From: J061 sp003695725 [NCBI: Candidatus Schekmanbacteria bacterium]
GTDB taxonomy: Bacteria; Schekmanbacteria; GWA2-38-11
DNA length: 7,788 nucleotides
Assembly: GCA_003695725.1 (NCBI GenBank)
Contig: RFHX01000185.1
Span: 1 to 7,788, forward strand
Reading direction: 5' to 3'
The notes beneath the pieces are model-generated. The model did not search any database and was not told the origin of the DNA. It saw only the letters and a list, made by a program, of their open reading frames with translations. Position 1 is the first letter of the stretch; each line of letters starts with the position of its first letter. Shown piece after piece: positions 1-6,037 of this stretch. Both the position numbers and the translations under genes were made by a program.

Positions 1-554
1 TGTTTATCGCAATCGACATTGGTAATGAAGTACGTGAAAATCTTGTATCTTCACTGATGGAGATTTCCCACCTCAGCAAAAAAGTAAAACTTGTAAAAGC
101 TGAAAGTATCCATCTTACAATCAAATTTTTAGGAAATTCAAAAACTTCTCTATTACCCAATATTATACAAAATATTGAAAACGCTGTTTGTGATATGACA
201 CAATTTCAACTTGAAGCTAAAGGGCTTGGTGCTTTTCCAAATCTACAGAAACCACGAGTTATTTGGGCTGGCTTGAGAGAAAAAAATTCTCACATTCTTC
301 AACAACTTTACTTTAAAATTGAAGAAGCGATGTTTGAAGTGGGCTTTGAAAAAGAAAGACGGGAATTTAAGCCCCATTTAACGCTTGCAAGGATAAAATA
401 TCCTGAAAGAAACACAAAATTAGAAGAATATATATCCAAAAATGTTAATACCCCCTTTGGAGAAATAAATGTAAAGAAGATTGACCTTATGAAAAGCACT
501 CTACTTCCTCAAGGTGCGCTTTATGAATGCATCTCAGAAATCCCCCTGCTGTAA
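1..554 (+). CDS. thpR: RNA 2',3'-cyclic phosphodiesterase (ThpR/LigT, 2H family), 5' end cut by window edge
   Basis: This enzyme opens 2',3'-cyclic phosphate ends of RNA to a 2'-phosphate; bacterial members were first noted as 2'-5' RNA ligases. The first complete codon is at base 3 and the reading opens FIAIDIGNEVRENL, the classic family N-terminus (usually M-R-L-F-I-A-I-D). The preceding partial codon reads xTG, so it is Leu, Met or Val, and only one to three codons are missing. The visible 183 residues therefore match the usual family length. Both catalytic HxTx motifs are present: HLTI at bases 111-122 and HLTL at 375-386. Between them lies the family block GLGAFPNLQKPRVIWAGL. The ATG at 57 is internal, since a start there would remove the first beta strand. 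In many bacteria this gene sits beside cinA or recA, but its upstream neighbour is outside the window. It ends 13 bases before the convergent exporter operon. Family assignment is secure; the exact cellular substrate is not known for most members. Confidence 0.93.
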   Translation, partial: FIAIDIGNEVRENLVSSLMEISHLSKKVKLVKAESIHLTIKFLGNSKTSLLPNIIQNIENAVCDMTQFQLEAKGLGAFPNLQKPRVIWAGLREKNSHILQQLYFKIEEAMFEVGFEKERREFKPHLTLARIKYPERNTKLEEYISKNVNTPFGEINVKKIDLMKSTLLPQGALYECISEIPLL

Positions 555-567
555 ATGATTTATCAAA

Positions 568-1728
568 CTATTTCACCTCCCGCCCAAAAAGAAAAACAGC
601 TGTTGTAAATATAAAAAGTCCAAGAATGGCAAGTGCTTCAATCTGAAATGACAAATCGCTTGCGTTTGCGCCTTTCAGCATAATGCCGCGGGCTATCTCA
701 ACGAAATAACGGGCAGGAATTATATAGGTTATCAACTGTATCCATTTAGGCATATTACTTATTGGGAAAATCATTCCTGACAATATAACGGAAGGCATCA
801 TTATTAAAAATGAAGTCATCATCGCCTGATGCTGAGAATTTGAAAATACCGAAATAAGCGTGCCAAAGCCGAGAGTAGTAAAAAGGAAGAGAAATGTCAG
901 AAGGTAAAGAAGGAAAATACTGCCTCGTAAAGGCACATTGAACCAAAAGAGAGAAACCGTCAAAATGAGAGATGCCTCAAAGATTCCTATTAATACGAAA
1001 GGAAGAAGCTTGCCTGCAAGAAGCTCAAAAGCACTCAATGGAGTCGCCACAATTTGTTCAAATGTTTGAAGTTCTTTTTCTTTAACCACTGCGACTGAAG
1101 AAAGAAGCATCGTAGTCACTAAAAGAATCATAACAAGAATGGCAGGTATCATAAAGTTTTTGCTTTCAAGCTCTGGGTTGAATAAAACTTCTTCCTTCAC
1201 ATCTATCAACTGTCCCTTCGTATCCTTCAAATGAGAGTAGAGAATATTTTCTGATAAAAGCTCTGATTTTCTTATTTTTGATTTTAGAATCAAGGATGAA
1301 AAATTTCGAGTTATCTCCGATGCATAGCTTTCAACAATACGAGCATAATTTGAATCCACACCATCTATCAACATCTGTATTGAAGCCGTTCTGTTTCTGT
1401 GAATGTCAAAAGCAAAATTCTTTGGAATTTCTACCGATACTTTCGCTAACCCTTTATCAAGATAGATATCTTTATCATCTTTTTTCTCAAAATCTGCAGC
1501 CCTTATGAAATAAATGTTAGAAAAAAGTTTTCTCCTATATTGACGAGACAATTTGGTATTGTCCCTGTCTGTGACAACAGTCTTGACTTTGCAAATATCA
1601 AGAGTGGCGGCATATCCAAAGACGATTAACTGCATTATTGGAGCAATAAGGAGGATTCTAATCAGTTCAGGGCTTCGTCTTATTTGCTTCAATTCTTTCT
1701 TTATGACCGTAAAAATCCTATTCCACAT
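568..1728 (-). CDS. ABC-2 type export permease, second of two (YbhR/YhhJ-like)
   Basis: Inner-membrane subunit of an ABC exporter, 386 residues. It has the ABC-2 layout: a basic N-terminal stretch (KKELKQIRRSP, about 10-20), a first membrane segment (about 23-43), a large extracytoplasmic domain (about 45-190), then five hydrophobic segments from 192 to 383. The amphipathic coupling-type segment VKEKELQTFEQIVATPLS lies at about 215-232, and the typical motif SGMIFPISNMPKWIQLITYIIPARYF at about 317-342. The extracytoplasmic part holds LIDGVDSN (120-127), matched by IIDGADNN in the neighbouring permease, so the two are paralogues from an old duplication. The start lies 2 bases after the stop of the upstream permease (TAA-TA-ATG), which suggests translational coupling; the only SD-like bases (AAAGG) are about 13 bases away. 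It is the last gene of the operon. Where the paralogue has Gly211 in EVGTIE, this one has Gln221 (ELQTFE). Substrate unknown. Confidence 0.9.
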   Translation of the reverse strand: MWNRIFTVIKKELKQIRRSPELIRILLIAPIMQLIVFGYAATLDICKVKTVVTDRDNTKLSRQYRRKLFSNIYFIRAADFEKKDDKDIYLDKGLAKVSVEIPKNFAFDIHRNRTASIQMLIDGVDSNYARIVESYASEITRNFSSLILKSKIRKSELLSENILYSHLKDTKGQLIDVKEEVLFNPELESKNFMIPAILVMILLVTTMLLSSVAVVKEKELQTFEQIVATPLSAFELLAGKLLPFVLIGIFEASLILTVSLFWFNVPLRGSIFLLYLLTFLFLFTTLGFGTLISVFSNSQHQAMMTSFLIMMPSVILSGMIFPISNMPKWIQLITYIIPARYFVEIARGIMLKGANASDLSFQIEALAILGLFIFTTAVFLFGREVK

Positions 1729-1730
1729 TA

Positions 1731-2864
1731 TTAATCAACAACCTTTCTGAATCTCAATGTGCTTATTGTAAAACAAATTATCATCATAAGAATTAAAATA
1801 GCTATTTCCCCATAAAAGTACGACAAATGCACGCCCTTCAAGAAAAGTCCTCTCATAATCGGTATAAAATACCTAGCTGGCACAAAAAGGGTTATGAATT
1901 GCAGCCATCGAGGCATCAATTCAATTGGGAAAACAAACCCTGAAAGCAAAAAAGACGGAAGCATTGTCCCAAGCAAACTCAAAAGCCAAGCTGTCTGTTG
2001 GGACTTGGCAAAGGCAGAAATCATTATTCCTATGGACAAGGCTAAAAGGATAAATAAAGCACATATAAATAAGAATTCTAAAAAATTCCCTCTAAAAGGC
2101 ATTCTAAAAAGAAGGAAAGACACAGCCATCACAGTAAAAAGATTAATCATTGCTATTGCGCAAAATGGAAGCGTTTTCCCGAGCACTATTTCGTTTCGAG
2201 TAAGAGGAGAAGCCATCAAACCTTCAATAGTGCCAACCTCTCTTTCTTTAACCAATGTAACAGATGTAAGCATAGCTGTACCTACAAGTAAGATGATTGC
2301 AATCAGCCCCGGGATAAAAAAATATCTGCTATCTAATGATTGATTGTAGTATATGCGCGTTTCATCACTGATAGGGTTTATCGTTGAAATTCTAAATGGA
2401 AAATTATTTTGAATATACTTAGCAAGATACTTTGACGAAAAAACAGCTATTATTTTATTTGCATATCCTCTTACCTGATTTGCTGTATTATTGTCAGCGC
2501 CATCGATTATCAATGCAACATCTGCCGCATTGCCTCGATGTATTTCTCTTTCAAAATTTTTCCTTATGACAAGTATCATATTTATATCGCCCCGTTTAAG
2601 CATCTTCTCTGCTTCCTTGAGATTTCTTGCTTCAATATGGGCATTAAAGTATCCTGATTTTTCAAAGTGTCTTATGAGGCGGCGAGAAAGCTGAGAATTG
2701 TCAAAATCGAATACCGCATAATTTACATTGGAAACATCAAATTTAAGGGCAAAAACAAAAAGGATTAGAATAAAGGCAGGATTTACAATAGCAATAAAGA
2801 GAGTTCTAAAATCGCGAATAATATGAATAAACTCTTTGCGGGCAACAGGTAATATCTTCTTCAT
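1731..2864 (-). CDS. ABC-2 type export permease, first of two (YbhS/YhhJ-like)
   Basis: Inner-membrane subunit of 377 residues, expected to pair with the permease encoded just downstream. It opens with a basic amphipathic helix (ARKEFIHIIRDFRT, about 8-21) and a membrane segment at about 22-40. An extracytoplasmic domain follows (about 42-180), with IIDGADNN at 119-126. Five more hydrophobic segments run from 182 to 370. The coupling-type segment VKEREVGTIEGLMASPLT is at 205-222, and the family motif LSGFVFPIELMPRWLQFITLFVPARYF at about 307-333. The ATG at 2862-2864 is the only reasonable start: the frame upstream holds no other ATG, GTG or TTG before a stop near 2910. No Shine-Dalgarno sequence precedes it. 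It follows the ATPase gene after 74 bases, the largest gap in the operon, which contains a weak hairpin. Which permease corresponds to E. coli YbhS and which to YbhR is inferred only from gene order. Confidence 0.9.
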   Translation of the reverse strand: MKKILPVARKEFIHIIRDFRTLFIAIVNPAFILILFVFALKFDVSNVNYAVFDFDNSQLSRRLIRHFEKSGYFNAHIEARNLKEAEKMLKRGDINMILVIRKNFEREIHRGNAADVALIIDGADNNTANQVRGYANKIIAVFSSKYLAKYIQNNFPFRISTINPISDETRIYYNQSLDSRYFFIPGLIAIILLVGTAMLTSVTLVKEREVGTIEGLMASPLTRNEIVLGKTLPFCAIAMINLFTVMAVSFLLFRMPFRGNFLEFLFICALFILLALSIGIMISAFAKSQQTAWLLSLLGTMLPSFLLSGFVFPIELMPRWLQFITLFVPARYFIPIMRGLFLKGVHLSYFYGEIAILILMMIICFTISTLRFRKVVD

Positions 2865-2889
2865 TGAATCAAGTAATAATTTCTCTGCC

Positions 2890-2913
2890 TTGAAAACTTT
2901 GGTAAAGATTCAA
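2890..2913 (-). other. Weak imperfect hairpin between ATPase and permease genes
   Basis: Read on either strand the bases form TTGAA-CTTT-(3-base loop)-AAAG-TTCAA, nine base pairs interrupted by a one- against two-base internal bulge. The stem is AT-rich and on the transcribed strand is not followed by a run of T, so it is not a standard intrinsic terminator. It lies in the only sizeable gap in the operon and could affect mRNA processing or stability, or be chance. Confidence 0.25.
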
Positions 2914-2938
2914 AAAACAATAATTCCATATTTGCTTC

Positions 2939-3859
2939 TCATCTTTTCGTTAGATGAACAAAAATATCTTCAATTGAAGGCGAAATTTCTTCAATATTTG
3001 TTAATCTGATATTATGCTCTTTCAATTTGCTAATTAACCCATCTACCCTGCTTTCAGAATCTTCCAAAATTATATGGATAGAATCACCGTAAATGTTAGC
3101 ATCCTTGATTTCCGGAAAATCCTTGATTAGAGAAAACATCTTCGTCAGCGAGTCAGATTTCAATGAAAAGATTTTATAAGGGAGGGAAGTCTTTTTTAAT
3201 TCTGATGGATTGTCACAAGCAAGCAATATGCCATTACTTATAAATCCAATCCTTGAACATCTTTCTGCTTCTTCCATATAATGGGTAGTAACAAAAAGAG
3301 TAGTGCCTGTGCTATTTATATCATAGAGATAATCCCAAATTATACGCCTCGAAACAGGGTCGACTCCTGCTGTAGGCTCATCTAAAAAAAGAAGTTTCGG
3401 TTTATGTACCACAGCGCAGGCAAGGGCAAGGCGCTGTTTCCATCCGCCCGAAAGATTTGCGGCAAGTGTATTTTTATATTTTTCAAATCCAAAATGCTCA
3501 ATCACATTATTGGTGTTTTTTTCTGCATCTTTCTTTGATGACATATAGATATTCGCATAGAAATTGACATTCTCATAGACGGTCAAATCATCATAAAGCC
3601 CGAATCGTTGAGACATATATCCGATATTCTTCTTAATCTTCTCTCTTTGCTTAATTAAATCAAAACCTAAAACTCTTCCTTCCCCTGAAGTTGGATTTAC
3701 AATTCCGCAAAGCATTTTTATCGTTGTACTTTTGCCTGCGCCGTTTGGACCTAAAAGCCCAAAAATCTCTCCCTGTGGAATATTTATTGTAAGGGAATCT
3801 ACAGCAACAATATTCTTCTCATAAACTTTTCTTAGTTTTATTGTTTCAATGACGGACAT
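2939..3859 (-). CDS. ABC exporter ATP-binding protein (single NBD, CcmA/YbhF type)
   Basis: Cytoplasmic ATPase that drives the permease pair encoded downstream; 306 residues, normal for one nucleotide-binding domain plus a C-terminal extension. All catalytic motifs are intact: Walker A GPNGAGKST at 37-45, Q-loop Gln84 in YMSQRFGLY, signature LSGGW at 136-140, Walker B LLFLDE at 156-161 with Glu161, D-loop AGVDP, and switch His193 in TTHYMEEAE. Residues from about 225 form the small C-terminal domain common in drug and antibiotic exporters of this class, ending in the typical PSIEDIFVHLT. The E. coli relatives YbhF and RbbA carry two fused NBDs; here there is one, so a homodimer must serve two different permeases. 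The gene follows the membrane-fusion protein gene after 12 bases and has a visible Shine-Dalgarno sequence. Function class is certain; substrate is not. Confidence 0.95.
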   Translation of the reverse strand: MSVIETIKLRKVYEKNIVAVDSLTINIPQGEIFGLLGPNGAGKSTTIKMLCGIVNPTSGEGRVLGFDLIKQREKIKKNIGYMSQRFGLYDDLTVYENVNFYANIYMSSKKDAEKNTNNVIEHFGFEKYKNTLAANLSGGWKQRLALACAVVHKPKLLFLDEPTAGVDPVSRRIIWDYLYDINSTGTTLFVTTHYMEEAERCSRIGFISNGILLACDNPSELKKTSLPYKIFSLKSDSLTKMFSLIKDFPEIKDANIYGDSIHIILEDSESRVDGLISKLKEHNIRLTNIEEISPSIEDIFVHLTKR

Positions 3860-3864
3860 TCTGA

Positions 3865-3869
3865 CACCT
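3865..3869 (-). promoter_or_regulatory. Ribosome binding site of the ABC ATPase gene
   Basis: On the minus strand AGGTG lies 5 bases before the ATG at 3857-3859, in the 12-base gap after the fusion-protein stop codon. It is one of only two convincing Shine-Dalgarno sequences in the window and fixes this start. Confidence 0.6.
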
Positions 3870-3871
3870 GC

Positions 3872-4855
3872 TTATTGATTGACATCTATATAGGCATCTG
3901 CAATCATTCCCGGCTTAAATATTCTTTCTTTGTTTTCAAGCATCACTCTCACTTCATAAACAAGCTTGATGCGGTCGCTTTTTGTCTGGATATTTTTTGG
4001 CGTAAATTCTGTCTGCGGTGAAATGAATGAAACTTTCCCTTTAAATTCTCTTTCTGGAAATGTATCAATCTTAACTCGCACATTTTGTCCCTGCTTGACA
4101 GCACCTATATCTGTTTCAGATATATAGATAGTAAGCCAAGTATCATCTAAATCGGTAATCAAGGCAACGGGCATACCTTCTCTGAGAAATTCTCCCTTTT
4201 CAGCCAATTTTTCCGTAATGATACCGCTTATTGGGGCTCTAATAGATGCATCTCTTATTTTCTTTTTGATAAGCTCAATTTCTGCCTCTGCTTCCTTTAC
4301 AGCGGCTAATGCTGATTCTATATCTTCGCGCCTATATCCTTCTCTCAATAGTGCATATTGGGACTTTGCTTCTTCCAATTGTTTCTTCAATACGCTTACC
4401 TCTGTTTCTGCGCTGTCATATTCCTGTCGAGATGCAAAACCTTTTTTATATAAGCCATCGATTCTTCTGAAATTTCTTTCTGCATCTTCAAGTTTTTCTT
4501 CTATCTCTCTTACAACTGCCTGTTGTCTTTTTACATCATATTCTCTATATCCGCTTTTTAAAAGTTCATATTTGCTCAAAAGCTCTCTGTATTTGGCCTC
4601 CATTTTCTTCAGGTTGATTTCATTCTCTTCTGTATCCAAAAGGCAAAGGAGGTCACCTTTCTCGACAAATTTCCCCTCTTTGAACATTATCTTTTCAATA
4701 GTGCCAAATGTTTTAGAGCGCACCTCTACTTCTGTTGATTCGATTGTCCCTGTTGCTTCAATAATTCTTTTTTGGCCACTCTCCCTAATGCAGGACAAAA
4801 TATGGAAACTTAGAAGTAAGAAAATAAATGCAATCTTAATTTGGCTGTTATTCAT
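3872..4855 (-). CDS. Periplasmic membrane-fusion lipoprotein of ABC exporter (HlyD/YbhG family)
   Basis: Adaptor linking the inner-membrane ABC exporter to an outer-membrane channel; 327 residues from the ATG at 4853-4855. The N-terminus is a lipoprotein signal peptide: a hydrophobic stretch IAFIFLLLSFHILSC ending at Cys22 with lipobox I-L-S-C. Two lipoyl-type half-motifs (about 34-76 and 205-235, the second starting RAPISGII) flank a long alpha-helical hairpin (about 78-204). The hairpin arms carry matching motifs, LLKSGYREYDV (98-108) and LLREGYRREDI (169-179). Near the tip Arg131, Leu135 and Ser142 fit R-x3-L-x6-S, the TolC-docking signature. The C-terminal barrel has FISPQTEFTPKNIQT, closely like E. 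coli YbhG. A TTG at 4871-4873 would add six residues; I prefer the ATG because it gives a compact signal peptide, and neither start has a Shine-Dalgarno sequence. It is the first gene of the operon. No TolC-like gene is nearby. Confidence 0.92.
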   Translation of the reverse strand: MNNSQIKIAFIFLLLSFHILSCIRESGQKRIIEATGTIESTEVEVRSKTFGTIEKIMFKEGKFVEKGDLLCLLDTEENEINLKKMEAKYRELLSKYELLKSGYREYDVKRQQAVVREIEEKLEDAERNFRRIDGLYKKGFASRQEYDSAETEVSVLKKQLEEAKSQYALLREGYRREDIESALAAVKEAEAEIELIKKKIRDASIRAPISGIITEKLAEKGEFLREGMPVALITDLDDTWLTIYISETDIGAVKQGQNVRVKIDTFPEREFKGKVSFISPQTEFTPKNIQTKSDRIKLVYEVRVMLENKERIFKPGMIADAYIDVNQ

Positions 4856-4874
4856 AGTATTGTTGGAGAACAAA

Positions 4875-4906
4875 TTTATAAAAGATTGTTATTAAATTTC
4901 TGTCAA
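4875..4906 (-). promoter_or_regulatory. Candidate promoter of the exporter operon
   Basis: On the minus strand a perfect TTGACA (4901-4906) is followed after 20 bases by TATAAA (4875-4880). The spacing is longer than the usual 16-18, so the pairing is uncertain. If used, transcription would start around 4868, within about 13 bases of the ATG and downstream of the alternative TTG start, giving a very short leader. No terminator or other operon promoter is evident upstream. Confidence 0.35.
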
Positions 4907-4929
4907 TAATAGCAATTTTAGTGTATAGA
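4900..4929 (+). promoter_or_regulatory. Candidate promoter of hisC
   Basis: CTGTCA (4900-4905, four of six to the -35 consensus) lies 18 bases before TATAGA (4924-4929, a good -10). The inferred start of transcription is near 4936, about 34 bases before the ATG. It overlaps the exporter promoter candidate on the other strand, so the two divergent transcripts could interfere or share a regulator. Confidence 0.35.
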
Positions 4930-4969
4930 GTCCATTTAAAGCACTAAAAAATTTTGTCAAATATCGAAT

Positions 4970-6037
4970 ATGAGCAGAAAGATAGCAAGAAACGAAATAT
5001 TATCATTGAAACCTTACAAAGCACAGCAGCGTGATTATCCAGTTGTTTTAGATGCTAATGAAAGCCCCTACCCCTTGCCTGCAAACATAAAAAATGCAAT
5101 AGAAAAAAATATCGATTCAATTGCATTCAACCGCTATCCAGACCCTGAAGGGAAAAGGCTCAAAACCCTTCTTTCAAAATTCCATAATGTTGATGTTGAA
5201 AATATTGTCCTTGGCAACGGCTCTGATGAATTAATTTTATACCTAATCTGCGCATTTTCACAGCGTGGTTACAAAGTGCTTTATCCCGTGCCTACCTTTT
5301 CCATGTACGGAATTATATCCCAATCTCTTGGACAGAAGAAAATTGAAATACCATTGAATGAAAAGTTCGATATCGATGATGAAAGGATAATCGAAACAGC
5401 AAAAAAACAAAAAGTATCACTAATTTTTTTCAGTTATCCAAATAATCCTACAGGAAACTGTTTCTCAAAGAAAAAAATAATCAATATCCTTGACAACTAT
5501 GATGGTATAACCGTTATTGACGAAGCATATGGAGATTTTTCAGGAAAATCATTTCTCAACCTTGTACCAAAATACAAAAACCTAATCATCTCTAAGACAT
5601 TTTCAAAAATAGGATTGAGCAGTCTTCGTTTGGGGTATTTAATCGCCAACAGAGATATTGCAGAAATCGTTGAGAAGGTGCGGCTTCCCTTCAATGTAAA
5701 TTCCTTTTCTCAAGGGTGCGGCGAAATCTTTCTGCAGAAAAGAAAAACAGTAAACAAATTGATCAAAAAAATAATCAATGGAAGAAAATTTCTTTATGAA
5801 GAATTGAAAAAAATTAAGAGTCTTAAAGTGTTTCCTTCTGAGGCAAACTTCATTCTTTTCAAGGCAAAAGACAACTCAGATGCCATTCATAATGAATTGA
5901 AGAAGAGAGGTATTTCAATTAGAAATCTCAATAATCCCGGCTTGCTTCAAGATTGTTTAAGGGTTACTGTTGGTACAGAAAAAGAAAACCGCTTATTTGT
6001 AAAAGAGCTCAAACTCATCATCAAAAAACTCTCATAA
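4970..6037 (+). CDS. hisC: Histidinol-phosphate aminotransferase (HisC)
   Basis: PLP-dependent aminotransferase, cytoplasmic, converting imidazole-acetol phosphate and glutamate to histidinol phosphate and 2-oxoglutarate in histidine biosynthesis. At 355 residues it is a typical family length. Family landmarks run in order: LKPY near the N-terminus (13-16), VVLDANESPY (25-34), FNRYPDPEG (53-61), the cofactor-phosphate loop GNGSDE (82-87), NNPTG (158-162), IDEAYGDF (183-190) with Asp184 and Tyr187, and the Schiff-base Lys213 in TFSKIGLSSLRLGY with Arg220. Arg331 in LRVTVGT should bind the substrate carboxylate. The ATG is fixed by an in-frame stop at 4937-4939; no Shine-Dalgarno sequence precedes it. 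The gene stands alone, with no other his gene in view. Close relatives also act on aromatic amino acids, and CobD decarboxylases share the fold, but the N-terminal motifs favour HisC. Confidence 0.92.
   Translation: MSRKIARNEILSLKPYKAQQRDYPVVLDANESPYPLPANIKNAIEKNIDSIAFNRYPDPEGKRLKTLLSKFHNVDVENIVLGNGSDELILYLICAFSQRGYKVLYPVPTFSMYGIISQSLGQKKIEIPLNEKFDIDDERIIETAKKQKVSLIFFSYPNNPTGNCFSKKKIINILDNYDGITVIDEAYGDFSGKSFLNLVPKYKNLIISKTFSKIGLSSLRLGYLIANRDIAEIVEKVRLPFNVNSFSQGCGEIFLQKRKTVNKLIKKIINGRKFLYEELKKIKSLKVFPSEANFILFKAKDNSDAIHNELKKRGISIRNLNNPGLLQDCLRVTVGTEKENRLFVKELKLIIKKLS

Noticed and set aside
57-59. ATG as the start of the phosphodiesterase
   Set aside because: The frame is open from base 3 and encodes the conserved FIAIDI strand, so the gene begins left of the window.
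540-570. Possible bidirectional terminator between the phosphodiesterase and exporter genes
   Set aside because: The 13-base gap and its flanks show no convincing GC-rich stem followed by T residues on either strand.
596-603. Perfect palindrome ACAGCTGT near the end of the second permease gene
   Set aside because: Only eight bases, inside coding sequence and without a T run; expected by chance and not a terminator.
1894-2343. Plus-strand open frame of 149 codons
   Set aside because: Lies opposite the first permease, whose reading has full family motifs; no ribosome binding site or recognisable domain.
4218-4895. Long plus-strand open frame (225 codons), Ser/Phe/Leu-rich
   Set aside because: It is antisense to the fusion-protein coiled coil; its composition is the complement of Glu/Lys-rich codons and it matches no family, while the minus-strand frame has clear motifs.
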